Of a DNA stretch of 64,000 nt, positions 44,509 to 56,533 are shown one piece after another. Source of the stretch: Ctenosaura bakeri. Taxonomy: Eukaryota > Chordata > Lepidosauria > Squamata > Iguanidae. The stretch's first letter is position 1. Every line of letters begins with the position of its first letter. The notes under the pieces were generated by a model. It saw nothing but the letters and a program-made list of their open reading frames with translations, was not told the DNA's origin and ran no database searches. The stretch spans positions 124,001 to 188,000 of the forward strand of contig CAOLHI010002559.1 in NCBI GenBank assembly GCA_948474755.1. Direction: 5' to 3'. Both the position numbers and the translations under genes were made by a program.

Positions 44509-45295
44509 CTCCAGGCAATTAACAATTAGCTCCAGGGTAAATGTGGTTCACCGTCCTTTTGATGGGGTGGGTCTGAACAGCAAAATTATTTAGCTCCTGG
44601 AGTTCCATGGTCATCTTGATCTCCCCTGAAACAAAAACGTACCCAGAACATAGAAAACCTACTTTTTATATCACAACTCCCAGAATCCCATGCTGCTGGT
44701 GAATTTTGGAAATTTCACTTTACAAAATGACCATTCAAAGCCCATCACACTTTATTTTCATCCCTACTGCCAGCTGCAACACTACAGATTAGCTTTCTGC
44801 TAATGTTTGGATGTGTGTGTGTGTACATGTAGGTTTCAGGCACTTGGATACTGTCTCACCATCAGATTTCCTCTCTATAGCATGGCCACGTCTACAGTAC
44901 TTCCCAAGGTACTTTCATCACCCTTTGCCTGACTATAGAATTGCAGCTTCCATGCAATCTTCTTTCCTTACATGTGTTCCCTCAGACTTTAAGTTCCACT
45001 TAATTTGTTGGAGTTATTTCCTAACAGGTATGGAAGAACAGTAAAAACCCACAGACTGTGGTGCCATTGTTCCCCCTATAAATTACTGATTTGGCCCAAT
45101 GGGTGGAGAAATCCTAAAGAAGATGATGTACTTACTAGATCAGTTCAGAAGGAAGGGAGAACTGGGGCTGGAGAGGAGCTGTGGTTGCCAGAACTAAGGA
45201 GGAACACCTTTTTGTCTTGAATAAGGTAGTGGTATTTTCTGTAAAGTATTAAGGAGGGTACAGAAATGATAAATTCTTTATAGTGGAATTTCTAT

Positions 45296-45392
45296 GGCCA
45301 TTTCCACACTAGACTGTTATACTGCTATTATTCCACTTTCAACATCCTATGGAATCCTGGGGTTTGCAGTTTAGGGAGGGCCCTTTGAGGCC
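45296..45392. mobile_element. Half-length family C MITE flanked by TAT
   Basis: GGCCATTTCCACACTAGACT, CCACTTTCAACATCCTATGG and GGGTTTGCAGTTTAGGGAGG are the left arm; it stops at CCCTTTGAGGCC. TAT lies on both sides (45293-45295, 45393-45395), so the short form may have inserted as such using an internal GGCC as its right end. Confidence 0.65.
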
Positions 45393-45395
45393 TAT

Positions 45396-47103
45396 ATAGC
45401 TTTTGAATCTATTTTGTATCTTTTTTTATTTCAGACTTTAAAGCTACATTCATATGTTGCAAAGTTACTAAGTGGCAGAGGCAAAAGAATCCTGCTATCA
45501 TGTCTTCTACTTGGCACTCCACCAAATGCATAGAACTTTGGAGATGGTGTATATTTGTTACCTTTAATATATAATTTGTTATATTGTTGCTAAAAATATA
45601 CTGGGATTTAAATTGTGACTGTATTTATGATGTTCAGTTATAATTGGCCCATACAATCCAAAAAGAGGTACAAAACTGAGCAAATATTGCTAGAAATTCT
45701 ACTATAAAATTAACTCTTTTGTTTCCTCCTAAAAACAGCTTGAGCTCTTCCTCTGTTTCTAAATCAGTGAGTACAACCTTTGCTTTAAGATTTCACCACC
45801 CACTGGACCAACCCAATTTTTTACAGGGATTACACTTTCAGAGCTTCAACTGTGAAGTCCTGGATCTTGTTCAATACAATAAACAAAAGAGTCCTAATCA
45901 TAGCAGATCTGACTTGCACAAGAAGTACACATTACCAGCTAAAGGGAGTGGAAAGCATTAAAATCATTCAATCCAGAGTCCTCAATTCCAGAACTGCACC
46001 AATTTTATTTCAAGAACAGATCAGAACCATGCAAAATCCTACAGTCTAGAGCATCTTCCTGAACTAGTAATGATCAAGGTTACTGTTTGAAATCACGATG
46101 GAGGACAAGCCAGGTCCATATGCCTTAGAAGCCACTCCTATATAGTCCTGGTAAAAGACATCAATCAACACTACTAAAGAAACAGAAAGACTATGTGAGG
46201 CTTGGGATTTCTTCCTATATAAGTACACTATGGACCACAATAGTAGAGTAAGAGATCAGAAGTGGAGATGACTTTGTGCAATTGTCCCCTATTTTAAGTC
46301 AAGATATACTCCACTGGCCCTAGATTATATTATCAGTCCTGGAGATTTAAAATATGCAGAGATGTATTCTACTATTTCCTTTGGCTCTGTGTGTCTACAA
46401 GGTATTGGAAGTGGGGAAAAGGAAATTAAAATCACTCTTTCACCTCTTTCTTCTGGGCTTGTTCTCCTCAGACGTCTCTGCTGGCAATAAACCAACGATA
46501 ATCAGCAGAACTGTGTTTTTGTGGCCATCTAACATGTGTTCAGTTAGTATTGGCTCTACTTGGCTGTGTCTGTCTGTGTACGCATGGCCCAGATCTGTTC
46601 CCTGTGTAGTGATTGAATAGGGGGGGAATGTGTTGGTTGTGTGTTTTTTAAGTCACCTTGGGAGTCCTCAAGCCTTGAAGTCACCGTGAAAAGCCATCTA
46701 CAACATCTTTACTATCTTTCCTCCACCACACTCCTTTTCATGCATACTATTTTCCTCTTTTCTTCATCTTATCTCTTGCCAGCAGACTTGTACAAAAAAA
46801 AAAAAGTATGCAGGAAAGCTTCAGGCAAAGAGGCTTTTGACATGTTAGCCTTTTGAAAAGCCTGTGAATCCTCTGCAGATACATAATCCAAGACTGTGAA
46901 TAAGCCTGTGTGTATATGTGGGTGTTCCAATTACATCATAAAACCATCTTATGAACCACTTTTATGGCTTTCATCAAATAGTGCTTTATATGCCTAACTT
47001 TTATTCACATACAGGCAAAACCTAGGTGTGGTGTGGATCATATTTCTGCAATTCAATGAAAGTGCCTACTAGCGCTTTCTCTCTCTTCTGGCAGAGCATG
47101 TAT
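45396..47103. other. No gene seen
   Basis: Unassigned. Frames up to 88 codons without motifs; a poly-A run at 46793-46804. Confidence 0.4.
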
Positions 47104-47235
47104 CAGCTTTCTCCAACCTGATGCCCTCCAGAAGTTTTACATCACAATTGCCATCATCCCTGTGCTTGCTGTGGCTGATGAGAATTGGAATCCAAAACAG
47201 ACAAAGAACACAAGGTTGGGGGAACCTCTGTGATC
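47104..47235. mobile_element. Foldback MITE (GCCCTCCAGA type)
   Basis: AGCTTTCTCCAACCTGATGC, CCTCCAGAAGTTTTACATCA, then GCTGTGGCTGATGAGAATTG and AAGGTTGGGGGAACCTCT form imperfect arms. Same family as 3229-3352. Confidence 0.68.
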
Positions 47236-47328
47236 ATGGATACCTGTAGGATCTTAAGGCTCACCCTAGTTAAATGCTCCCTCAAAAATGCAACAGGTCT
47301 CCTTGAAGTTTCAGTCTCCTATAGCATA

Positions 47329-47380
47329 CAGGTGGGGAAAGTGTGATTGATGGGTCATATGAAGCTCTAAAATATCTTTT
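47329..47380. mobile_element. Left-end fragment related to the hAT MITE at 31.4 kb
   Basis: CAGGTGGGGAAAGTGTGATT, GATGGGTCATATG resembles the left end of 31423-31809. I could not find the right end. Confidence 0.45.
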
Positions 47381-49955
47381 TCTTCTTCCCCCAGCCTCCC
47401 AAACCCCTCCTCCCTGTTCCACATACAGAAGCTGACTAGTACTTTGTCTTTCTTCAGTGCTGCAGATGGGACAACATCTTCCTCAAACCTGAAGGAGATG
47501 GTAAATTTAATTGACCAGAACAAGTCATATGGCTTACACCAGGCTGTCCTCTAACAGAGGAGAACAGTCAAGAGGAACAGCTGTGGGACCACTACTGCTG
47601 CACCCAAAATCTCCCACCTGAGATGGTTGTCTTATTCTGATTCATAGTAGGGCTGATCCTGAAGAGGACTCTCATTTATAAGGAGAGAGCTTTTATATTA
47701 ATGCCATGCCACCTACTTTGTTATTTCTTTAAAGTAAGCTTGGCTATCTATAGAATTTTTTTTCAGATATCTTCAAGAGGTATGGGGACAGTGGGGAATG
47801 GTGTGGTGGATCTGTTATGCATTAAGAAGCTGGCCACACAGTGGAGGCCACCTGAATGCTCATAGCCAGTGTACCCTTTTCTCCAGCCTGGGACAAAGCA
47901 AATCAGCAAGGATGATGGGATTAATTCTTGGTGCTCAATATAGCAAAACCTGACAAAACAGCAGGAGAGCAAGAGTGCCTTCATAGTGATCCACACAAGC
48001 AGGTCATGGCACAAAACTGGCTGCTTGTCAGTGGGGGAAGGGGAGGAAGGGAGATTAAAACACAGTACATCAAAGTGGAGAGCCCAGATACTCTTGACCT
48101 TGGAATGGTGTTAATTTTGACAGCCACAAAGCCCCAAACAGCCAGAGCACTCTTAAATGAATGGAAGGAGGGAAACCTGCTGGGAAGTGCCATGAACTCA
48201 GGTCACACTGAAAGTACCCCCAAAACTAATGACTTCTGCAGGGAATATACGCATGTGAATACCAAGAAAAGAAAGGAAGAAAACTATGGGCAGACATTAA
48301 GAGTCATAGAAAGTGCAACACTGGTTAGTCTTGCCTAAGAAAATGTACTCATTCTTCAGCTGGGTTAGAGATGCACGAGACATTTGCAAATGCAAATGTG
48401 AAATAACCTAATAGGCATCTCTGACACTAATCTGCAGATCAGAATTTAGTTACCCAATGGATTTCACAGTTTTCCAAATATTGCAATGGAGTTTTCCTCC
48501 ATTTCAAATTATGAATTCAAAATCAATTCAAATGTGTGTTTGAGAGTAAATAGAATGTAAAGACAAAGACAGACATGACTTTACCTTAACTTGTATTTCA
48601 ATATATATGTTGACATGAACAGTCCATGTCCCTTTTCAGCAGAGGACAGATTCAAAAAAGAAAGCTGAATTTTATATCCTCAAAGGGACAGCTGCTATTT
48701 GTTTTTTTCTCCAGTAACTTTTGGAGCAACCAAGAATTTCGTATAACGCCTGGATATACCATGGCTGTGATCCTACATCAGCAGATGTAACTATATCACA
48801 TCTTTGTAGCTACATCTCCTCATACTAATCCCTCACAACTCACCTTGTAAACAGTGCTGTTGTCTGCCCACAATATGGCCATTCCTATGTTGTTGGGCAG
48901 AGGGGGATGAGTGGGAATGTAGCCATCTATTTTCCATTAGCTGGATGTGTCATAGGGTTGCCAGGTTGGATACCGGATGGAGCTCTTGTAGCTTTAATAG
49001 ATTGAGAAGTAGGATGAGATAACACTCCATAAACACTCCATCAAGGTGGCTGAAAGTACCTGTCTTCACTTATTTTTCAAACTTAGACTTTGGACCGAAT
49101 CTATTCTCTCCCAAGACAGCTCTTGCCTGTCCAGTGGAGAGTGGTGGAAAGGCACTGAGGCACTAGTGACATTTAGTGCTTCTCCACCCTCCTCCCACAC
49201 TATTAGGGATTTAAGTCACAAGAGACCCATCTTGTATCCAACATGGAAATCCTAACGTGGTATGGCATCTGTACACACCTCTGGAGTTTCTTAGGAGGTC
49301 TCTCCAGATAACTTCTTGCAGTTCATCCAGCTACAGAAAAATGTCTGAATGCATCCCCACTCATTCTCCACTCTCTGACAACACAGAAATGGCTGTGCTA
49401 GAGGTGCTGTGCTGCTTACAAGGTGAGGTTTGGTGGAGTTTTGGTTGTTTCATGGTTGGAGCAAAATTTTGACCTTCACAATGACCCAAAAAATGAGTTC
49501 AGATGGCTTTAAGTTCCATTTACTCCATTGTTATTCACCATCAGGATGTCAGTCCATATCTAAAGTATAAACCCTTTACCCCACTAGAGTAGACCCCCAT
49601 CAGATCAATGAGAACACAGAAAGTCAACAGTCCCATTGATTCAGGGGCTTGACTAGTTGACCAAACAACTGGATTTAAGTCTTATACATCTACCAGTGGG
49701 TGAAAGCTGTAACAGGCGTATATTGGAAGAGTAGAAGAGAAGGGAGAGTGGCTTTGTTGTTGTTTTTTCTCACCTGCCTCCACCCCACTTCCTCCGTTCT
49801 GTTCATTTTTTTTCTCCTTTTCTCTTATGATTTCATCCCATTGCAATGAAAGTGAATCTATGTATGCCAGTTCCAAGTCTAACACACATTTCCCCCAGTT
49901 CCAAGGACATGTCAAAGGAAATGTGTTATCTCACTAGAAAAACCCTATCCCGGGG
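47381..49955. other. No gene seen
   Basis: The 136-codon plus frame at 47928-48338 and its neighbours show no motif or splice context. About 49540-49690 contains a weak TTAGTCCC-type foldback trace (CAACTGGATTTAAGTC). Confidence 0.35.
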
Positions 49956-49959
49956 TCTA

Positions 49960-50731
49960 CAATTTTGATATTAAAATATGATTCAATGTGCCTGAGAGGT
50001 CACCCAGATGGGCACGTAGGCAGCAATGGTGAAAGATTGAAAACCAGGCCGGGCCAGTAAAATCCCCAGTCACATAGCCCCAGGTGACCTCAAGATGTGT
50101 AAACCCACAATAAACAAAGGGTCCTCAGCCCCGAGAAGCCAACTTGAGGGGATTAGCGTGTTTGCCTCAAGTTGAGCAAATATTCCATCAGGCAAGGACC
50201 ATTTACATGAAGTCACACCACAAATTAACACAGCCAAAGAGCCTGAGACTTTGGCAACACCTTGCAATCCCATCACACAACCATGTTGGAGCTTCGTTAT
50301 CACCCCAACACCCATTGTTCTCCCCGGGAAAGGATTAGTCCTCCAGGTACTTTTCCCCCTACAAATAGTCTCAGCTTTTGAGCGTTTCTTCGGATCGCTC
50401 CTGGTCACCCCAGCAGACTGTTGCTCCGTCCATTGAGTGATCCCCTAAGCCCTGTCCATGCTGAGCCCCACTTCTCCGCTGCCTTCCCAGACCCAGGACT
50501 TCAGGAAAAGGTGCAGTATTACCCCAGCTGTACCCCTACAATACTCCCCTATCCGATTTCCTCTCTTTTGTTTCTTAATAGCTCTTGGGTGCATGTGTGC
50601 ATGATTGCATTGGTGCGTGACACTTGCATTCAATAAAATCATTTATTGGACATTCTTGTTTGGTTTTTGGCTTGGCCTGACTCTGTCAAAACTGGGTAAA
50701 AAAATCCCGCTAGGTTACCCTGCCTCTTGCA
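49960..50731 (+). mobile_element. Probable solo LTR, related to the one at 34.6-36.0 kb
   Basis: It has a TATA-like CCCTACAAATAGTC near 50358-50371, AATAAA at 50632-50637 and a U5-like end CGCTAGGTTACCCTGCCTCT, TGCA at 50731. The pattern CTAGGTT..CCC..CTCTTGCA is shared with the LTR ending at 35957. The 5' limit is a guess and no flanking duplication was found. No viral genes are adjacent; it is non-coding. Confidence 0.5.
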
Positions 50732-51599
50732 TTGCTATAGCTCGTGCTCTGGGTAGTTTCCATTCCACATCACATGGAGCACACTGAAGTATCCCCCAAG
50801 GGACCCCAGAAATCAGGATAACAAATGGATGGCTGGGGACACTGTAGATCATAGTCTTCAACATGCCATAGAATGCCTGGTTCTCCTCTATCAGTCTTGA
50901 ACCTGTGGTGCTACAGTGGCAAGAGGCATGGAGGTTTCTACAGAAGCTGGGCAGGATTGCAAGGATGCATTTCCTCCTCTGAGTCATACTGTGAGCTTGG
51001 AATTAACTCCTTATTAACTCATTAAGTTATTAATTCACTGAACTTTTCTAGTGATTTAATTTAACTTTCTAGCTTCTGCAATTAAGGGTGATGTTTTTTA
51101 AAAAATGTTTTACTGAATTAGGTCATACAAATTTATTAAGCTGCATGCCTCTCCCTTCATTAGGCCGACTGCCTCTCCCTCTGGCATGCATAATGAAACA
51201 GGAAGGCCTGCCAACTCAGGAGAAGAAATACTAGAATTGGAGGAAATGGGTCACGTGGCTCTTTTATTAGTGATTTCTTAGAGAAGATAGCAAGGAGGAG
51301 GGGGAAATCCAAGATCAAACAGTTGGGCCTGTGGAGCAGAAGAACAACTATGTTTAGAAAGAAGGGGGGAAAGAAGAAGGGAGGGGAAAAAATAGGCTTG
51401 GAAAGGAATGGAGATGGGAGGGATGATTTGTTTGCTTAACCAGAGATCAAATCCCTCAAGCAGCCAGGACCCCTCATAATGACCCCCATGGCCTGGATGG
51501 AAGGAAAGTGGAGTCTTTCGGGGTGGGGGTCTTGCTCAGTAATTTTTCTTCCTCTGTTGATTATGTTCTGGGCTGGTTTCTGTTTTATATTTGTGGTGT
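50732..51599. other. No gene seen
   Basis: Unassigned. A purine-rich stretch lies at about 51290-51425. Confidence 0.4.
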
Positions 51600-51888
51600 A
51601 ATGTATAATAATTATATCATATTTGGGGGGGATCCTTTCAGAAAGGCCCTTGAGACCTTTTAGGCTGAAGTGAAGGTGCGCTTCCCCAGGACCTCTAGGA
51701 AACAATAGGAGTTGGGGTTTTTCTGAGATGTTAGAGTATGCTTTCTTCTGTAGTCCCAGTCCAGTGACTATATTCTGGACTGATCTCCATTGTGTATTAA
51801 TGTTTACTGTATTGTAAAATGTTGTACACTGCCTTGAATCCCATGCTGGGGGGAAAGGCAGGATATAAAATAAAAGCATACATAAGTA
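51600..51888 (+). mobile_element. L2/CR1-type LINE 3' UTR
   Basis: AAAGGCCCTTGAGACCTTTT, then GTATTGTAAAATGTTGTACA, CTGCCTTGAATCCCATGC and a terminal GGCAGGATATAAAATAAAAG match the 3' end of reptile L2/CR1-group LINEs. The 147-codon minus frame across it is antisense noise. Confidence 0.65.
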
Positions 51889-52014
51889 AATAGCCCGCCC
51901 ATCCCCCCAGCAGCCACTAGTTGTATTTTATTGTACAATACACATTATATTATTAATAATAAGAGGAAAGTGCACTGAACTCCTCTGCAATTCTTTAATT
52001 CTTTAGCTCACATA

Positions 52015-52468
52015 GGGCTTTTCTGCACTTTGGAGGGGAAATGGGGCAGTCTGTTACTCACCGGACTGGCAGGCTCCCCCCGACGATCCACGATGGTCCG
52101 GAGCAGCGTGTGCCCGCGCTACACGCTCTCCGGCAACGAAAATGGAGGCTTCCGGTTGGTGGAGGCTCTCCACCAACTGGAGAAGCTTACCAGCCAGAAG
52201 CCCCCCCCCCGCGGAAGATCTGCAGAGTCGCACTGGCTCAAGCCTGTAGACCTATACTTTAGCAGAGCGACAGACTGGGGCGCGCCACGCTATTGAAAGT
52301 CCTCTTTTAATCGGTCTTTCAATAGCATGGGCGACCACCAGTTCTGGGTGTTCTGGAGCTGAAGTCCGGACAAACAGTAAGTAGTCCAAACCCAGTTCAC
52401 CCCCAAATGTGAACGTCCTTGCTGGAGGACGCGCCGCCCTATTTCAAAAATAAAATGCGGAAAAGGCC
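52015..52468. mobile_element. GGCCC-type Harbinger-like MITE (family B)
   Basis: GGGCTTTTCTGCAC at the left and GCGGAAAAGGCC at the right, with ATA at 52012-52014 and 52469-52471. A central hairpin at about 52290-52328 pairs GCTATTGAAAG with CTTTCAATAGC. Internal words (GAGGCTTCCGGTTGGTGGAG) match the other family B copies. CpG-rich. Confidence 0.87.
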
Positions 52469-52974
52469 ATAGTCCTAGATTCTAAATAATTAACTGAAAA
52501 GTTTTAATCAGGTCCTTCCCTGATTTCATTTTCTTTTGGCTTTTACTTCTGTCTTTCAATGCCCTTTGCATTCTGTTTTACCAGCCCCTCCTCTTCCTTT
52601 TTCTTATTCATCCCCTTTTAATTATATAGTTAAGGTGAACTGGGTTCAGAGAAGAGTATGTTGTTAGATACTTGATTGTTAAAACTGTCCATGCAGATGT
52701 ATTTGAGATCTTTAACCCCTCTGCTCAAAAACCTATGCTCTGCCAGTGATCTCTCTGTCCACACTTCTTTGACTGGAGTGGACAGGCAAAGGATGCAATG
52801 ATTCAATAGTGCAAAAAAATATTCTGCATATACTCAGAGTAGAGACACAGTAATTTCAGGCGCAGAATTCTGTGTTCTTGATTCACTAACCACACTAATG
52901 CAACATCACAGTAGAGGGCCACACTTTGCCCACTCTGCCCTAAAATGTTATCTCTACAACCAAAGGAGAATCGT
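52469..52974. other. No gene seen
   Basis: Unassigned, AT-rich, with T/C-rich portions. Confidence 0.4.
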
Positions 52975-53165
52975 GTATATGTGCCTTCAAGTTGCCTGCC
53001 AACCAAATGAATTTCATAGGGTTTTCTCAGGCAAGGAATAGTCAGGGGTGGTTTTGCCAGTTCCTTCCTCTGAATTATAACCTACAGCAGCTGGTAGTCA
53101 CTGATAGTCTCCAAGATCAGAAAGGATCTGGTGCCTTTGGAGTTTTTAGGCTTTATCCCTGTAGG
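52975..53165 (-). mobile_element. 5S rRNA-derived SINE, minus strand, with deletion
   Basis: It reads in reverse: tail (GTGCCTTCAAGTTGCCTGCC), body (GGTTTTGCCAGTTCCTTCCT) and part of the 5S head (CCTACAGCAGCTGGTAGTCA ... GGATCTGGTGCC). About 40 bases of the head are missing. Confidence 0.8.
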
Positions 53166-53299
53166 TCCAAGTGGCATTAGTGTCCCACTAATAGTTGTAG
53201 TCCCTTGAGGAGCTACCTGTTGTAGAATTTCCCGGACAATGATAGCTGGTCATAGATCACACCTGGATTAACTTCTAGCTTAGACCAGTTCAGATGCCT

Positions 53300-53470
53300 T
53301 TGAATACCACTTGGAAACAACAATGTTAATTAATTTAAAACAAAGCTGCTAGACTAGTAACAGCAAGCAGATGGCCAGAATACATTTTACCAGTACTTAA
53401 AGAGTTCCACTGGATTTTCATCTATTTCTGAGCAAAATTCAAAGTGCTGGGGCTCATTTGTAAAGTCCAA
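53300..53470 (+). mobile_element. LINE ORF2 fragment
   Basis: The plus strand encodes, with stops, ARWPEYILPVLKEFHWI and AKFKVLGLICK, matching the LLKxxHWLPV...FKVL region of L2/CR1 reverse transcriptases. Confidence 0.55.
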
Positions 53471-53699
53471 TATGACTTTGATCTGCATCTTTGATGGAAT
53501 ATTTGTCCCACAGTGTAGCCTGCAGACTGTGATTGTGGGGTAAACAAAGGTGAGCACAGCATGGGTGATCTTTGTTGATTGCCTTGAAGTGAAGGATTAT
53601 ATTTGTATGAAAATAACTAAAAATAATAGGATCCTTCTCATCTTCCATTTAGCTTAATAACAGGCTACACAGATTTGTCAATCAAATTAGAATTACTGT

Positions 53700-54130
53700 C
53701 AGCCTATAAGAAGGCATTTTAGTTTAGCCAATATCAGTCAGTCCTCATTTGTTTGCTTAATACATATCTAATTGACTTGCAGCCTGTGTATCTCTTTTCA
53801 GCTCTTAACCGACCAAGTACGACTTTAATTTCCAAGACCGATGGTTTGGTACCAGGGTTGGGGAAGAGACTGATTTGCATAAGGCCCCAGAAGGGTGCCA
53901 AAACTCTTCACGCTTTAAACAACAGACTTTATTATTCTGTAAGTGGATGTGTTGCATTTTCATGCTTTTGTTTCCCCGTTCAGCCCTGACAGAAAAGAAT
54001 AAAGTCGATTTTGCCAGCACCCCTGCTGTGCCCTGGGGGACTTATTCAATGTGCCTCATTTGTCTTAATTGGAGAGACACCCTTAGCACCAGCTTTTTCT
54101 ATGAATACATTAACACAGCAGACAGAAAAA
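53700..54130. other. Candidate conserved non-coding block with octamer
   Basis: No repeat signature. ATTTGCAT, the POU-factor octamer, is at 53873-53880. The 156-codon plus frame from 53875 continues through a GT run (54158-54168) and a GTT run near 54266, so it is not a gene. Confidence 0.35.
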
Positions 54131-54539
54131 GTACAAACTCACTTCTGTACAAGAGGTGTGTGTGTGTGCACACATGCACACAGTTTCTTACTTCTTTTTT
54201 AAAACCAAAGAAGAAAAGCAAAAGAAATATGGGAAGACATACATCATCTTTTATGCTTCTTCCAGTTGTTGTTGTTGTAAAACACTCTATTATGGTAGAT
54301 ATATTCGGTCTCCTTTATCTCTCCAGCATTATTCAAGCTGAGTAGAGAAAAAATGTGATAAACACTAGCTACGGTAGAGAGGTGAAAGCTGCTCTTTATT
54401 CTTCATAATGTGCTAATCCTGTGTATTTGTTCTCCAATGGGTTATGTTGCTTTTTCAGATGGAACAAATAGTTTTACATGCAGGCAGACTAAAGTATGGT
54501 GAGTATTAAACAATCGAAAAACAGACAAGGGAAAATCCT

Positions 54540-54735
54540 GACAAATAAGAATTTATTAGCGCTGAAACAAAATGTACTTATCTTTGACAGTGTGAGATTC
54601 TGAGCCCCATGCCTATTCATTTGCACAACAGGAAATTGATTCATATTTTTCTGCAATTTCATAAAAGAACTCTAAATCTGCACAAACAAGTTAAGCGGCA
54701 TAATTTTTGAAATGGAGGTCAAATTGAACTAATGA
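54540..54735. other. Candidate conserved non-coding block
   Basis: Dense mixed AT-rich sequence, for example AGAATTTATTAGCGCTGAAA and CTATTCATTTGCACAACAGG, without repeat or coding signature. Confidence 0.28.
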
Positions 54736-54899
54736 GATGTAAAAGGTTCTTTGAAAAAAGATTCTTATGAAAAACACATCCCCATGACTGATCTAACTGG
54801 GGAAACTTTCCACCTATAATGCCAGGCAGGCAGTAGTGTGGTCTAGCAAGGGGTAATCTACAGAAGAAACTCATTTCTTCAACTGTGATTTATGTCATC

Positions 54900-55072
54900 C
54901 CTCACCTAGGGTTTCCTTGGCAACATTTCCTATTTAGAAGAGGTTTCTCTTAGGCTGAGAGAGGTGACTTGTCCAAGGTCACCCAGTGACTTTCCATGGC
55001 TAAGCAAGGATTTGAATCCTGATCTCTCAGAATCCTAGTTCACTATTCAAGCCACTACACCACTCTGGCTGT
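54900..55072 (-). mobile_element. tRNA-derived SINE (ACA/Sauria-like), minus strand
   Basis: In reverse: CAGCCAGAGTGGTGTAGTGG (A-box head), AGGATTCAAATCC (B box), CCATGGAAAGTCACTGGGTG and ACCTTGGACAAGTCACCTCT. The BovB-like tail is lost or decayed. Confidence 0.8.
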
Positions 55073-55424
55073 TGATCATTCTTTGAAAGAAAATAATGGC
55101 TCTTCATCTAAAAGTTCATGATATGACAGTGAATGGTAATGGTTATAAAAATAACAGAGAGCTACTGTGGTATAGATATAGATAAAATGGTGGACAGACA
55201 TGTGAGAGATTCTTCATCAAGTTCCCATGAAACTTCCTAGTTGACCTTGGGTCTGCATCAGCCTAACCTATTTGGAGGGATAATATAAGGAGGAAGAGAG
55301 TCATGGGTGAACTGTCTTGAATACAGGGGCAGGAAGATAACAGGAATTAAGATAATAGTAAATAAATAAATTTTGAGAAAAGAGTACCAGTGAAGTGTCT
55401 GATGATAGACACCTTTTAATAACA

Positions 55425-55666
55425 CTCTGTGTGTGTATGTACCTTCAAGTTGAGTTATGGTGACCCCATGAATTCCATAGGGTTTTCTTAGACAAGGAAC
55501 ACTCAAAGGTGGTTTTGCCAGTTCCTTCCTCTGAAATATGGCCTACAGCACCTGGTGTTTGTTGACAATCTCCCATCCAAGTGCTAACCAGGACTGACTC
55601 TGCTTAGCTCCAAAGACCAGCCAGGATCTGGTGCCTTTTGGGTATTTATCCCTGGTCCTTCTTCTT
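55425..55666 (-). mobile_element. 5S rRNA-derived SINE, minus strand
   Basis: Nearly complete: tail GTACCTTCAAGTTGAGTTAT, body ACTCAAAGGTGGTTTTGCCA, and 5S head (CCTACAGCACCTGGTGTTTG, CCCATCCAAGTGCTAACCAG, GGATCTGGTGCC) in reverse order. It is one of the best copies. Confidence 0.87.
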
Positions 55667-55844
55667 CCATATGCTGTTAAATAAGTAGTAGGGTGGCCAA
55701 GCTGTATGGATGTTGGTGAATAGTTCTCTCTTTGAAAGTGTCCTCTAAATTATTATTGTCCTGTTCCTGAGTAGATGGGGCCCAGGAGCACAACCTACAG
55801 CCTGAGGTCAAGGGCCAATCAGGACCCAGACCTCAATTAGACAA

Positions 55845-55970
55845 GGCAGGCAATATGGCCTACAGCACCTGATATTCATTGGCAGTCTCCCATCTAAATA
55901 CTAACCAGGGTTGACCCTGTTTTGCTTCCAGGATTGGACAGAATCTGGGGCCTTTAGGGTATTTAAGGCC
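55845..55970 (-). mobile_element. 5S rRNA-derived SINE head, minus strand
   Basis: GGCCTACAGCACCTGATATT, CAGTCTCCCATCTAAATACT, AACCAGGGTTGACCCTGTTT, then GGGGCCTTTAGGGTATTT. Only the 5S head is present. Confidence 0.78.
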
Positions 55971-55984
55971 CTTGTGCCAAATTT

Positions 55985-56160
55985 TGTCCTATATGACTTC
56001 AAAGTAATTCTTACAACAGCCCAGTAATGCGGACTGTATTATTATCCCCACATTGCAGATACATATTCTGAAGCTGAGAGAAGGGAGACCTGCCTAAGAA
56101 CACCCTGCATCAAGTTGGGTCAAGGTGAGCTCTGAGCAACATGACCACCACATTGAATCA
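55985..56160 (-). mobile_element. MIR-like CORE SINE, minus strand
   Basis: TTACAACAGCCCAGTAATGC, TATTATTATCCCCACATTGC, AGCTGAGAGAAG and CCTGCCTAAGAACACCC follow the order of the MIR 3' half in reverse. Divergence is high, as expected of an old amniote SINE. Confidence 0.6.
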
Positions 56161-56379
56161 CCTCTTTCAATGTAAAAGCTTTTATTTAACCAGGACTTGA
56201 AAGGCTGATGTGGGAAATAAATAGCTGCACCTAAAGAGATACTTGCCTGAGAGTCAGATTTCAACAGCAGCTGGCTTGGGAGTGAAGCATATGCAGAACC
56301 AATAAAACGCTCACTTGCAGTGTTTATTCTCTGAGCTGCTAATTCTGTGTAGCACTTTATCAGATCTCGTCAGCCCTGT

Positions 56380-56533
56380 AAGGGAAAAGGAGAAGGGTCT
56401 GGGAGGGAAGGAGGGGGAAGGGACTGGAAGAAGGTAGAAGAGAAGGGAAGGAGCAAGAGAGAAAGAGACAAGGGGAAAAGGGAGGAGAGGGATGGTAGAT
56501 GGGGATGAGAAAGATGAAAAGGAAGGGATAGAC
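56380..56533. repeat. Polypurine tract
   Basis: About 150 bases almost entirely A and G without a strict period. It abuts the left end of the 2.4-kb element. Confidence 0.85.

Noticed and set aside
47928..48338. 136-codon plus-strand frame
   Set aside because: No recognisable family, no exon boundaries, and low-quality match to any coding pattern I know.
51436..51879. 147-codon minus-strand frame
   Set aside because: Antisense to a LINE 3' UTR; no motif.
53875..54345. 156-codon plus-strand frame
   Set aside because: It contains runs translated from GT and GTT repeats and a lysine run; no domain or splice sites.
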